Assembly: GCF_014842265.1 (NCBI RefSeq) | Contig: NZ_JACYVI010000015.1 | Coordinates: forward strand, 66,604-130,603 | Origin: Pseudomonas sp. CFBP 13711 | GTDB lineage: Bacteria > Pseudomonadota > Gammaproteobacteria > Pseudomonadales > Pseudomonadaceae | Direction: 5' to 3' | DNA length: 64,000 nt | In this document: piece by piece, positions 43,366 through 52,108 of the stretch | Layout: each line of letters begins with the position of its first letter | Numbering within the stretch: the stretch's first letter is position 1 | Notes under the pieces: generated by a model | The model's input: the letters and a program-made list of their open reading frames with translations, nothing else | Databases searched by the model: none | What the model was told of the DNA's origin: nothing | Program-made: the position numbers and the translations under genes

Positions 43366-43474
43366 GTGGGAGTGAGCTTGCTCACGAAGGCGGCAGTTCA
43401 GGCGCTAAAGATATAGCGGATGTACTGGCCTCTTCGCGAGCAAGGTGGAGCGCCACCCCGGTCGCTCCTACACA
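43366..43474. repeat. Inverted REP pair
   Basis: GTGGGAGTGAGCTTGCTCAC at 43366 and CGCGAGCAAGGTGGAGCGCC at 43435 followed by CCCCGGTCGCTCC flank a spacer that repeats GCGGATGTACTGGCCTC of the 39829-39922 pair. Confidence 0.85.
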
Positions 43475-43512
43475 GATCGCGTTGGCCTCGAGCCCGCGCA
43501 GGATCCCGCGGA

Positions 43513-44757
43513 CTAGGCCCGGCTCGCCAACGCCGTTGCCAGACTTTGTTCCAGCGGCAACACCGGCAGCAGCGTCGCCTGATAGGCGTGGTACAGGTCC
43601 GGCTTGCCGGCCCAGATATCGGCGCTGGGTTTGTTTTCAGGGTTGAGCTCGTGGCGCCAGCTGCCGTTTTCGTAGTCGATGAACAGCGTCTCGCTGAATT
43701 CCCAGAACGTCCGGTACCAGTCTTCGTATTGCTGCTCGTGGGTGCGCTGCAGCAGTGCGGCAGAGGCAGCAGCCGCTTCGGCGTGGGTCCAGTGCAGGCG
43801 ATGGCGGACCACCGGGCGGTTTTCCCAGTCGAGGGTGTAGACGATCCCGGGCGCGCCATCGACGTCCCAGCCATAGCGGCAGGCGTTTTCGAATAAACCG
43901 CGAGCGTCTTCCAGCAACCAGGCCGGCGTTTCCAGCCCGGCCTTGCGCCGCGCCGCTTCCAGGTGCAGCACCAGCCGCGCCCACTCGAAGGCGTGGCCGG
44001 GCGTCGTGCCGTAGGGGCGGAAACCGTCGTCGGGCTTGTCGACGTTGTAGTCGAGAATCGGCTGCCACTGCAGGGTGAAATGCTCGATCACTTGATGGTT
44101 GTTGCCAGCGGCGTGCTGATGAATGACCCGCTCGACGATGCTCAACGCCCGATCCAGCCAGCGCGCATCGCCGGTGACGTCGGCCAGGGCGAGAAACGCC
44201 TCGGTGCTGTGCATGTTGCTGTTGGCGCCGCGATAGCTTTCCTCGTTGCTCCAGTCGCGGTCGAAGGATTCACGCATGGCGCCTTCCTCCTCGCTCCAGA
44301 AATGCCCGGTGATCACCTGAATCGCTTGTTCCAGCAACGCCTGGGCGCCGGGGCGACGGGCGACGACTGCCGAGCTGGCGGCCAGGGCGACGAAGGCGTG
44401 CAGGTACGCGTTCTTGCCGGTGTCAGTGCTGTGTTCCAGGGGTGTGGCGAACCAGCCGCCGTGTTCGGCGTCACGCAACGGCCCGGCCAGCGCCGCAATG
44501 CCGTGATCGACCAGCGCGGCGCAACCGGGAATGCCGTTGATGTGGGCCATGGCGAAACTGTGGGTCATGCGTGCGGTGTTCATGGTTTCGGCCACGGCAT
44601 CGGCGGGGAGCCGACCGAGGTCATCCAGATTGCCGAAGCCCTGGGGCAGCTTCGAGGCCTTGGCAAACGCCAGCAGCCGATTGCCCTCCTGCATCAGCCA
44701 GGCCGCGTGGCCCGGGGAGCGCAGCCAACTGCTGAAATCGCGATTCACGTCATCCAT
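43513..44757 (-). CDS. AGE-family sugar isomerase/epimerase (mannose isomerase type)
   Basis: A 414-residue (alpha/alpha)6-barrel protein of the N-acylglucosamine 2-epimerase superfamily. It starts WLRSPGHAAWLMQEGNRLLA and has GWFATPLEHSTDTGKNAYLHA, NSNMHSTEAFLALADVTG, TPGHAFEWARLVLHLE and RHELNPENKPSADIWAGKPD, with the pair of conserved His residues (NMHSTE, GHAFEW). The closest match I can recall is D-mannose isomerase (ManI/YihS), which interconverts mannose and fructose. It is a lone gene. Confidence 0.83.
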   Translation of the reverse strand: MDDVNRDFSSWLRSPGHAAWLMQEGNRLLAFAKASKLPQGFGNLDDLGRLPADAVAETMNTARMTHSFAMAHINGIPGCAALVDHGIAALAGPLRDAEHGGWFATPLEHSTDTGKNAYLHAFVALAASSAVVARRPGAQALLEQAIQVITGHFWSEEEGAMRESFDRDWSNEESYRGANSNMHSTEAFLALADVTGDARWLDRALSIVERVIHQHAAGNNHQVIEHFTLQWQPILDYNVDKPDDGFRPYGTTPGHAFEWARLVLHLEAARRKAGLETPAWLLEDARGLFENACRYGWDVDGAPGIVYTLDWENRPVVRHRLHWTHAEAAAASAALLQRTHEQQYEDWYRTFWEFSETLFIDYENGSWRHELNPENKPSADIWAGKPDLYHAYQATLLPVLPLEQSLATALASRA

Positions 44758-44877
44758 TGCCCTTCACCTATCTCGTCGGCAGGTTCGGCCCGCCAGGAAT
44801 TATTAGTCGGGGCGAATCATGCAAGCCGAGGGCAGCGACAGGCAAGTGAATGAGGTGAAAGGCTGCCGTTCTTGGCC

Positions 44878-45025
44878 TGTTCCCGGCTAAAGCCGGTCCT
44901 ACCAGGAAGGCGTCATCTGTCACACAGCAAAACCGAGGGTGCTCAAACCGGCCTCTTCCCGGCTAAAGCCGGTCCCACTAATACCGCATTACCCTGTGGG
45001 ACCGGCTTTAGCCGGGAAGCCTTTG
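44878..45025. repeat. REP cluster, CCGGCTTTAGCCGGGAAG type
   Basis: Three units: TTCCCGGCTAAAGCCGGTCC at about 44880, again at about 44965, and the inverted GTGGGACCGGCTTTAGCCGG at about 44996. They fill the space between the start of the AGE gene and the end of the chemoreceptor gene. Confidence 0.85.
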
Positions 45026-45043
45026 AGACGTTGAGAAGAACCA

Positions 45044-46669
45044 TCAAACCCGAAAGCGCGTGACCACCTGATTCAACTCCGCCGCCAGCCGGGACAGTTC
45101 GTTACTCGACGCGCTGATCTGGTTGGCGCCGGACGACGATTGCATCGAAAGATCGCGGATGTTGACGATGTTGCGGTCCACTTCCCGCGCAACTTGCGCC
45201 TGCTCTTCGGCGGCGCTGGCGATGACCAGATTGCGTTCGGAAATCTCGTTGATCGACGTAGTGATGCGGTTCAGCGACTCGCCGGCACCCTGGGCCAACC
45301 CCAGTGTTTCGGTCGCCCGTGAGCGGCTGATCGACATCGACTCCACTGCTTCGGTGGAACCGCTGCGCATGGTCGTCACCATTTTGTCGATTTCCAGGGT
45401 CGACTGCTGGGTGCGGTGGGCCAGGGCGCGCACTTCATCAGCGACCACGGCGAACCCGCGTCCGGACTCACCGGCCCGTGCGGCTTCAATGGCGGCGTTC
45501 AGCGCCAGCAGGTTGGTCTGCTCGGCGATGGAGCGAATCACGTCCAGCACCTTGCCGATGTCCTTGGACTGATCGGCCAGGTTCTGCACCAGGTCCGAGG
45601 TGTGCTGTACGTTGCCGGACAGGGTCTGGATCGAATTGACCGTGTCGATGACCCGGCTCTGGCCGTCGCGGGCCGCCGTGTTCGATTCGCTCGACGCCTG
45701 GGACGTCGACACCGCGTTGCGCGCGACTTCCTCGACCGCCGAAGTCATCTCGTTCACCGCCGTGGCGGCCTGTTCAATTTCGGCGTTCTGCTGGTGCAGG
45801 CCGCGATGACTGTCTTCGGTCACCGAGTTCAGCTCGGTGGCGGCCGACGCCAGCTGGCTCGCCGAATTGCCGATCAGGCTCAGGGTCGAGCGCAGGTTGG
45901 TTTGCATCTGCTGCAACGCGCTCTGCAAGCGCGTCACTTCGTCATTGCCCTCGACGCGAATGTCATGGGTCAAATCGCCCTTGGCCACGTATTCGGCAGC
46001 ATCAACCGCTTCCTGCAGCGGGCGAACGATGCTGCGGGTCAGCCACACCGCGAGCACCACGGTGGCCAGTGCTGCGATCAGCACGAACACCAGCACCACG
46101 TTTCGGGAGTTGCCGTATTGCGCTTCGGCGGCAGCGCCTTCGAGCTCGACCTGATGGGAGTAGAAATCACCCAGATCGCCCAATTGCGCGCCGGAGTTGT
46201 CGACGGCGGTTTTCATGTCCACCAGCAGCAGTTTGTTCAGCGCCTTGAAGTCACCGCTCTCGGCGAGCACAAAAGACTGGGTCAAACCGCGCTGATAATC
46301 GACCAGGGTCGCGCGGAATTTGCCGTACAACGCCTTCTCTTCCGGGGTGTCGATGAAGGTGTCGAGGCTGGCGAGTTTCTCGTCGAGGATCTTCGCGCGC
46401 GCGTCCATCTGACCTTTGTAGACGCTGAGATTTTTCGGATCGGTGTCAAGGGCAACCCGCAGCGAGATCGTGCGAATGCGCAGCATGGCTTCGCGGATGT
46501 CGTTGACCAGACGCATGCTCGGCATCCAGTTGCTTTCAACCGCCACCTCGCTCTGTCGGATCGTCGACATCTGGCTCAGGGCGAACCAGCCGAGCAGCGC
46601 GACCAACAGGGAAATCAGGGTAAACCCAAGGCCGGCGCGGCGGGCGATGGTCAGGTTGCGTAGGCTCAT
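45044..46669 (-). CDS. Methyl-accepting chemotaxis protein
   Basis: A 541-residue chemoreceptor. Membrane segment 1 (residues 12-32), a four-helix periplasmic ligand domain of about 155 residues (33-188), membrane segment 2 (VVLVFVLIAALATVVLAVWL), a HAMP domain (IVRPLQEAVDAAEYVAKGD) and a cytoplasmic signalling helix bundle with the conserved hairpin tip EQTNLLALNAAIEAARAGES. It has no C-terminal CheR-binding pentapeptide. A sigma-28 promoter lies 56 bp upstream, so it is expressed with late flagellar genes. The ligand is unknown. Confidence 0.95.
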   Translation of the reverse strand: MSLRNLTIARRAGLGFTLISLLVALLGWFALSQMSTIRQSEVAVESNWMPSMRLVNDIREAMLRIRTISLRVALDTDPKNLSVYKGQMDARAKILDEKLASLDTFIDTPEEKALYGKFRATLVDYQRGLTQSFVLAESGDFKALNKLLLVDMKTAVDNSGAQLGDLGDFYSHQVELEGAAAEAQYGNSRNVVLVFVLIAALATVVLAVWLTRSIVRPLQEAVDAAEYVAKGDLTHDIRVEGNDEVTRLQSALQQMQTNLRSTLSLIGNSASQLASAATELNSVTEDSHRGLHQQNAEIEQAATAVNEMTSAVEEVARNAVSTSQASSESNTAARDGQSRVIDTVNSIQTLSGNVQHTSDLVQNLADQSKDIGKVLDVIRSIAEQTNLLALNAAIEAARAGESGRGFAVVADEVRALAHRTQQSTLEIDKMVTTMRSGSTEAVESMSISRSRATETLGLAQGAGESLNRITTSINEISERNLVIASAAEEQAQVAREVDRNIVNIRDLSMQSSSGANQISASSNELSRLAAELNQVVTRFRV

Positions 46670-46724
46670 AAAGGGTGGCTCATTCTTGGAGGGGCGGGAC
46701 GCAAAGTGGTCATATGACTACGGC

Positions 46725-46751
46725 TTATCGACGTTGCCGCAGGCTTCTTTA
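46725..46751 (-). promoter_or_regulatory. FliA (sigma-28) promoter of the chemoreceptor gene
   Basis: Read on the minus strand: TAAAGAAG, 11 bases, GTCGATAA. The consensus is TAAAGTTT-N11-GCCGATAA, so the -10 has one mismatch in eight and the -35 core TAAAG is intact with exact spacing. Confidence 0.82.
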
Positions 46752-46860
46752 ACCAACGGTCCGTGAATAATCCGAACGCCCGTTCGAGAAAACATCGAAC
46801 CCCGCCCGCTTGAGCGGTCTAGACCCTTAAGCCCGACATCACATTCAAGCGGAGGTGAAT

Positions 46861-47349
46861 ATGCATCTGGAAGGCTCCTGCCATTGCGGCGCCGTCGAAT
46901 TCAGCCTGACAAGCGCCCAGCCCTACCCTTATCAACGCTGCTACTGCTCGATCTGCCGCAAGACCCAGGGCGGTGGCGGCTACGCGATCAACCTGGGCGG
47001 CGATGCGAAAAGTCTCGACGTCAAAGGCAAGGACAACATCGCCATCTACCACGCGAAGATGCGCGACGATGAGGGTCACCAAGCCTGCATCAGCAGTGCC
47101 GAACGGCATTTCTGCAAACGGTGCGGCAGCGGGCTGTGGCTGTTCAGCCCCGAGTGGCCGGAGCTGATCCACCCGTTTGCGTCAGCCATCGACACGCCAT
47201 TGCCGACCCCGCCGGAGCACACGCACTTGTTGCTGAACTCCAAGGCGCCCTGGGTGGAAGTGACCGCAGGACCGAATGACCAGCAGTTCGAGGAGTTTCC
47301 TGACGAGTCGATTGCCGACTGGCATGAGCGGCTCAAGTTGACGCAATAG
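46861..47349 (+). CDS. GFA family zinc protein
   Basis: A 162-residue protein of the glutathione-dependent formaldehyde-activating enzyme family. The zinc-binding cysteines are in place: GSCHCGAVEF, RCYCSICRKTQGG and HFCKRCGSGLW. Most GFA proteins have unproven activity, so the name says fold rather than reaction. ATG 46861 has GGAGG 5 bp upstream; a GTG at 46855 overlaps that site. Confidence 0.9.
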   Translation: MHLEGSCHCGAVEFSLTSAQPYPYQRCYCSICRKTQGGGGYAINLGGDAKSLDVKGKDNIAIYHAKMRDDEGHQACISSAERHFCKRCGSGLWLFSPEWPELIHPFASAIDTPLPTPPEHTHLLLNSKAPWVEVTAGPNDQQFEEFPDESIADWHERLKLTQ

Positions 47350-47514
47350 CCAGACGCAGTGAAATGACCTCGGAGTTTGGGCGTTCCTCCGGCAGTTGAA
47401 GCGAACGGAGCGCCCGCCCAACCGACTACCCGATAATTCCCTGAACCTCTCCCCCGACGGCCGACTCCCAACTAAAAGCCCCCAAGTCCAATAAAAGCCC
47501 ACAAGGAAGCGCAC

Positions 47515-49062
47515 ATGCCTCTGCATCGAGTCGCCCCTCTGACCGATATTCAGCAAGACCGCGGTCTCCAGATCGAGTTTGGCGAAACCAAGGCGCTGCT
47601 GGTTCTGCACGGCGACGAAGTCCGCGCGTTTCAAGCCTTCTGCCCCCATGCCGGCGCGCCACTGGCCGACGGCGCCATCTGCAACGGTCATCTGATCTGT
47701 CCCTGGCACAAGGCCGAATTCTCCATCGACGACGGCCATCTCTGCGAACCACCTGCGCTGGATGCCCTGACCCAATACCCCGTCCACGTCATCGATGGCC
47801 ATGTGCATGTCGATGACCAGCCCATCACCGCCGACACGCCGACGCTGGCCGAGGACAGCCGCTGCTTTGTCATCATTGGCGCCGGTGCGGCGGGTACAGC
47901 GGCTGCCTGCGCGCTGAGGGAAAAAGGCTTCAACGGTCAATTACGGCTCATCGACAGAGAAGCCGCGGCCGGGTACGACCGCACAGCGCTGAGCAAATTT
48001 GTCTTGTCCGCCGAAATGGATACCGATGAGATCCCGGCTCTGCGCGACGACGGGTTCTACCTGAGCAATCGCATCGAACGGGTGCACGGCGAAGTGATGA
48101 AACTGGACATCGTCAACAAGCGGGTCACCCTGGCGGACGGGCGCCGCTTTGACTACGACGCGGCGCTGGTCACCACCGGTGGCGAGCCCCGCGCGTTGAC
48201 TCTAGAGGGCGCGGACCTGCCGCAAGTCCTGACCCTGCGCAGCCGCGATGACGCCAGCCAAATTCTCGCGGCGGTCCACCCCGGTAGCCATGCGCTGATC
48301 GTCGGCGACAGTTTTATCGGGCTGGAAGCGGCGTCGGCGTTGCGCACACAAGGTGTGAACGTGACGATTCTGGCCCGTCATGAGGTGCCGTTTGCCGGTC
48401 AGCTGGGGGAGCGCATCGGCAAAGCCCTGCGGGCGCTGCATGAGCAGCACGGCGTGCTGTTCCGCACCCACGTGGACGTCAGCCGTTTCGAGGGTGTTGA
48501 ACGAGATGGGCAGCAGCAGCTGCAGACGGCGGTGCTCAGCAATGGCGAACGACTGCAGGTGGATCTCGCGTTGGTCGGCGTCGGCGTGAGCCCGGTGACG
48601 CATTTCATCGACGGCCTTCAACTGGAGGACGATGGCTCACTGGCGGTCGACGACGGCATGCGCGCGGGCAAGGATCTGTGGGCGGCCGGCGATATCGCCA
48701 CCTTTCCCCTCAACCATCAGCCCCGGCGCATCGAGCACTGGCGCCTGGCCCAACAACAGGCACGCATTGCGGCGGGCAACATGCTCGGCGAGGACCTGCG
48801 ATACACCGATGTGCCGTACTTCTGGACCTACCATTTTGAGAAGCGTCTGGATTACCTCGGCCACGCCGACGACTGGGACGACATCGTCTACTTGGGCGAG
48901 CCGGAACGTTTCGATTTCCTGGCGCTCATCTGCAAACAGGGCGTTGTCGCGGCGGTGGTCAGCTGTGAGCGGGAACGGCCCATGGCGATGCTCGCCGAAC
49001 GCATGAAACGACCGCTGTTCAAAGACGAAGCGCTGATGCGGATCAACCAGATCGACCATTGA
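47515..49062 (+). CDS. Rieske domain-FAD/NAD(P)H oxidoreductase fusion
   Basis: A 515-residue protein. Residues 1-100 are a Rieske [2Fe-2S] domain with CPHAGAPLADG and CPWHKAEF ligands. Residues 117 to about 420 are a pyridine nucleotide-disulfide type reductase with VIIGAGAAGTAAACALREKG, GYDRTALSKFVL, LIVGDSFIGLEAASALRTQG and DLWAAGDIATFP. A C-terminal reductase-type domain follows (FWTYHFEKRLDYLGHADDWD). The layout equals AIFM3-like oxidoreductases. Electron acceptor and substrate are unknown. A small hydrophilic gene follows 46 bp downstream and may be co-transcribed. Confidence 0.9.
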   Translation: MPLHRVAPLTDIQQDRGLQIEFGETKALLVLHGDEVRAFQAFCPHAGAPLADGAICNGHLICPWHKAEFSIDDGHLCEPPALDALTQYPVHVIDGHVHVDDQPITADTPTLAEDSRCFVIIGAGAAGTAAACALREKGFNGQLRLIDREAAAGYDRTALSKFVLSAEMDTDEIPALRDDGFYLSNRIERVHGEVMKLDIVNKRVTLADGRRFDYDAALVTTGGEPRALTLEGADLPQVLTLRSRDDASQILAAVHPGSHALIVGDSFIGLEAASALRTQGVNVTILARHEVPFAGQLGERIGKALRALHEQHGVLFRTHVDVSRFEGVERDGQQQLQTAVLSNGERLQVDLALVGVGVSPVTHFIDGLQLEDDGSLAVDDGMRAGKDLWAAGDIATFPLNHQPRRIEHWRLAQQQARIAAGNMLGEDLRYTDVPYFWTYHFEKRLDYLGHADDWDDIVYLGEPERFDFLALICKQGVVAAVVSCERERPMAMLAERMKRPLFKDEALMRINQIDH

Positions 49063-49108
49063 GCACGTGCTGCAAATCTGCCATTCACCCTGCACACCGG
49101 AGGGCGCC

Positions 49109-49264
49109 ATGCCTGATAAAGAGTCCAATCGCGAAGACCTCGACCACAAGCCTGAAAACGCAGGCAAGGTCGGTGAGGAACACAAACAAGCCAATCAGAG
49201 CGGTGAACAACAGCGACCGCCGGAAACGGAGCATCCGGCAGATTCCACTGACGCCAAACCCTGA
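49109..49264 (+). CDS. Small hydrophilic protein of unknown function
   Basis: A 51-residue protein (MPDKESNREDLDHKPENAGK at its start) with no hydrophobic residues to speak of, rich in Glu, Asp, Lys, Gln and Pro; surely disordered. ATG 49109 has a strong GGAGGG 4 bp upstream. Tiny proteins of this composition are common and stress-linked in pseudomonads, but I do not recognise this one. It ends 10 bp before the convergent MBL gene. Confidence 0.6.
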   Translation: MPDKESNREDLDHKPENAGKVGEEHKQANQSGEQQRPPETEHPADSTDAKP

Positions 49265-49274
49265 AACAGCCGGC

Positions 49275-50372
49275 TTAGCCGCGACTGGTGACCTGCTGGC
49301 GATCGTCCCGCCGTTTCGAGCAGCGGTCGGTCGCAGGCTCGGCAGCCTTGTCCACTTTCAGCCACCACGCCTCGCCTCGGCTGGGGTACTGAACGTAAAA
49401 CGGCTGGCCCATTTCCGGCGTGGTGATGGAAATGCTGCGGTCCCACGCCAGCGCGAGAATCCGGTCGAACGGCTCGTGCCAGGCGTGCATCGCCAGGTCG
49501 AAGGTGCCGTTGTGGATCGGCAGCAGCCACTTGCCGCGCAGGTCGATGTGCGCCTGTAGCGTCTCTTCGGGCTGCATGTGCACGTCCGGCCAGTCTTCGT
49601 TGTACGCGCCGGTCTCCATCAGGGTCAGGTCGAACGGGCCGTACTGCTCGCCGATCAGCTTGAAACCGGCGTGATAGCCGGTGTCACCGCTGAAAAAGAT
49701 GCGCTGCTCGCCATCAAGCATCACCCACGATGCCCACAGGGTCTGATTGCCGTCACGCAGCGTACGGCCCGAGAAGTGCTGCGCCGGGGTCGCCACAAAG
49801 CGAATGCCATGAATCTCCGTCGACTGCCACCAGTTCAACTGTTGGACCTTGGCGGCCGGCACGCCCCACTCGATCAGCGTGTCCCCTACCCCCAGCGGCG
49901 TAATGAAATGCTCGGCCTTGTCCTTGAGCACCTGAATGGTCATGTGATCGAGGTGGTCGTAGTGGTTGTGGGAGAGGATCACGGCCTTGAGCGGCGGCAG
50001 GTCTTCGAGGCGGATCGGCGGCTGATGGAAGCGCTGCGGACCGGCCCATTGCACCGGCGAGGCACGCTCGGCAAATACGGGGTCGGTCAGGAAGTATTCA
50101 CCGCGCAGTTTCAGCAGCACCGTGGAGTGGCCCAGCCGGTAGACCGTGTTGTCGGGCGCCGCGAACAGTTGCTGGCGCGACAGCGGCTGAACCGGGATCT
50201 CCCCGGCCGGGCGGGTGTGGTGGGGTTTATTGAACAGGGCGTTCCAGAAGATGCGCAGGGTTTTGCCCACGCTCGAGCGCGCCATCGGCTTGTGATTGAA
50301 ATAGCGACCTTCACGCCGAGTCAGGACGGGCAGCGCAGGATTTGAATCAAGATTTTTTTCGATCGAGGCCAT
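49275..50372 (-). CDS. MBL-fold metallohydrolase (NAPE-PLD-like)
   Basis: A 365-residue metallo-beta-lactamase-fold enzyme. It carries the zinc motif SHNHYDHLDH (H-x-H-x-D-H), a TPAQHFSGRTLRDGNQTLWA stretch, FSGDTGYH and the late LPIHNGTFDLAMHAWHEP. This pattern resembles N-acyl phosphatidylethanolamine phospholipase D and related lactonase-type enzymes. Start ATG 50372 (MASIEKNLDS); the frame is open to 50444. It is divergent to a tetR gene with a palindrome between them, so repression by that protein is likely. Confidence 0.87.
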   Translation of the reverse strand: MASIEKNLDSNPALPVLTRREGRYFNHKPMARSSVGKTLRIFWNALFNKPHHTRPAGEIPVQPLSRQQLFAAPDNTVYRLGHSTVLLKLRGEYFLTDPVFAERASPVQWAGPQRFHQPPIRLEDLPPLKAVILSHNHYDHLDHMTIQVLKDKAEHFITPLGVGDTLIEWGVPAAKVQQLNWWQSTEIHGIRFVATPAQHFSGRTLRDGNQTLWASWVMLDGEQRIFFSGDTGYHAGFKLIGEQYGPFDLTLMETGAYNEDWPDVHMQPEETLQAHIDLRGKWLLPIHNGTFDLAMHAWHEPFDRILALAWDRSISITTPEMGQPFYVQYPSRGEAWWLKVDKAAEPATDRCSKRRDDRQQVTSRG

Positions 50373-50413
50373 GAGGGTGCTGACTCCATGAAACGGGTGA
50401 AGGTGGCGTTGCG

Positions 50414-50508
50414 GGAGCTGCAAGCTGCAAGCTGCAAGCTGCAAGCTGCAAGAGCATGCTGTACGCCGTAAGCTTGCGACTTGAAGCTTACAGCTTGAAG
50501 CTCTTGGC
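50414..50508. repeat. Heptamer tandem repeat (AGCTGCA)5 and inverted AGCTT tracts
   Basis: Five copies of AGCTGCA run from about 50416, followed by AGCTTGCGACTTGAAGCTTA and CAGCTTGAAGCTC. The right part is roughly complementary to the left, so the whole may fold as one long imperfect hairpin. Confidence 0.75.
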
Positions 50509-50513
50509 TGCCT

Positions 50514-50531
50514 CTACACTACACAGTGTAG
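50514..50531. promoter_or_regulatory. Candidate TetR operator
   Basis: CTACACT-ACAC-AGTGTAG has perfect 7-bp arms about a 4-bp spacer. It lies in the divergent region between the MBL gene and tetR, 99 bp before tetR and 142 bp before the MBL start. Confidence 0.65.
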
Positions 50532-50629
50532 TTTCAAGCTTGCACGATGAGCAAAGAGAAGTAAACTGCCCGGTGTAATTTTCTTGTCGGGCGGTTGAGT
50601 CGTCCGCGCCACCTCACAGAAGCGAATCC

Positions 50630-51259
50630 ATGACTGCCCCACTGCGACTGACCGACCGTAAACGCGAAGCCATTGTTCAGGCGGCGATAGCCGAGTTCCG
50701 CGACAACGGTTTCGAGGTCACGAGCATGGACCGGATTGCCGCCCGGGCCGAGGTCTCCAAGCGCACGGTCTACAACCACTTCCCCAGCAAGGAAGAACTG
50801 TTCTCCGAAATGCTCCATCGCCTGTGGTCCTCCGCCGCGACGCAGACCGATGCAGTGTACAAACCCGGCGTGCCCCTGCGCGATCAACTGCGCGAATTAC
50901 TCGACGCGAAGATGAAAACCCTCGGTGACAGCAACTTCATCGACCTGGCCCGTGTGGCCATCGGCGCGACCATTCACTCTCCCGACCGTGCGCAGATCTG
51001 GGTTAGCCGACTCAATCAACGGGAAGAAACCTTCACCGTCTGGGTGCGCGGCGCCCAGCAGGACGGACGCCTCAAGGCCGTCGAGCCGGTGTTCGCCGCG
51101 TCGCAGATCCATGCGTTGCTCAAGGCCTTCGCCTTCTGGCCGCAAGTCACCCTCAACGAGCCCCTGCTCGCGCCGGATAAGCAGCGCGAAGTGGTCGAGT
51201 CGGCGCTGGACCTGTTCCTCTGCTGGTATGAAATCCCGCTCAATAAATCTCCGATCTAA
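50630..51259 (+). CDS. TetR-family transcriptional regulator
   Basis: A 209-residue repressor-type protein. The helix-turn-helix is clear at residues 11-57 (REAIVQAAIAEFRDNGFEVT, then AARAEVSKRTVYNHFPSKEEL). The C-terminal part fits the TetR_C group with AefR-like helices (FIDLARVAIGATIHSPD). It probably controls the divergent MBL hydrolase and itself through the palindrome at 50514-50531. Confidence 0.92.
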   Translation: MTAPLRLTDRKREAIVQAAIAEFRDNGFEVTSMDRIAARAEVSKRTVYNHFPSKEELFSEMLHRLWSSAATQTDAVYKPGVPLRDQLRELLDAKMKTLGDSNFIDLARVAIGATIHSPDRAQIWVSRLNQREETFTVWVRGAQQDGRLKAVEPVFAASQIHALLKAFAFWPQVTLNEPLLAPDKQREVVESALDLFLCWYEIPLNKSPI

Positions 51260-51267
51260 TCCCGCCG

Positions 51268-51948
51268 TTAATCCATGGCCGCCGTGACGCGCTCGACAAT
51301 CTGCCGACGCGCCAGCAAACCCTGCATGGCGCGATCGGTGGCGACGGCAAGGATATTCGCCGGTGCGGTGTCCGGTCGGCCGGAATCGTAGGGCGGTGCC
51401 GGCGCGTACTCCAATTGCAGCTGAATGGTCCGGGCGGTATCCGCGTCAAACACTTCGCTGATCAGCGTCAGCGCAAAATCGATACCCGCCGTCACGCCGC
51501 CGCCGGTCATCAGGTTGCCGTCGCGCACCACGCGCTCGTGCACCGGAATCGCACCGAACTGCTCCAGCAATGAATGGGACGCCCAGTGGGTGGTGGCGCG
51601 GCGGCCTTTCAACAGCCCTGCCGCGCCGAGCACCAGCGCGCCGGTGCAGACGGAAGTCACGTACTGCGCCGTGGCCGCCTGATGCTGGATGAAGGCCAGG
51701 GTTTCGGGGTCTTCCATCAATGCATCAACCCCTACCCCGCCCGGCACGCAGATCACGTCCAGGTCTATGCAGTCGGCGAAGGTCGCGGTCGGCACCAGGG
51801 TCAGGCCGGTGCTGGACTGCAGCGGCTCAAGGTTTTTCCAGACCAGATGCACGACCACGCCGGGCATGGTGGCGAAAACATCGTAGGGACCGGTGAGGTC
51901 CAGTTGCTGGACTTTGGGGAATACCAGCAGGCCGATATGCAGGGTCAT
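51268..51948 (-). CDS. inhA: Isonitrile hydratase (DJ-1/PfpI family)
   Basis: A 226-residue DJ-1/PfpI-fold enzyme. It matches the Pseudomonas isonitrile hydratase, which converts isonitriles to N-substituted formamides: start HIGLLVFPKVQQLDLTGPYD, catalytic Cys101 in VTSVCTGALVLGAAGLL, and THWASHSLLEQFG and GGGVTAGIDFALTL. It is divergent to a GlxA-type regulator with 160 bp between, which suggests local control. Confidence 0.88.
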   Translation of the reverse strand: MTLHIGLLVFPKVQQLDLTGPYDVFATMPGVVVHLVWKNLEPLQSSTGLTLVPTATFADCIDLDVICVPGGVGVDALMEDPETLAFIQHQAATAQYVTSVCTGALVLGAAGLLKGRRATTHWASHSLLEQFGAIPVHERVVRDGNLMTGGGVTAGIDFALTLISEVFDADTARTIQLQLEYAPAPPYDSGRPDTAPANILAVATDRAMQGLLARRQIVERVTAAMD

Positions 51949-52108
51949 GGTGTGTTTCCTTGTACTGAAAGTGATTCATCTGACGGTATGAAGTGACGCG
52001 GCCGATGGGGCTCGGCCAGCGACTGGACGAAACCACTGTAGCGAGCTAGCCTCTGGCGGATACGCCATAAAGCCGACAATTCACGCCAATCTTCACAGTG
52101 AGAGCGCC

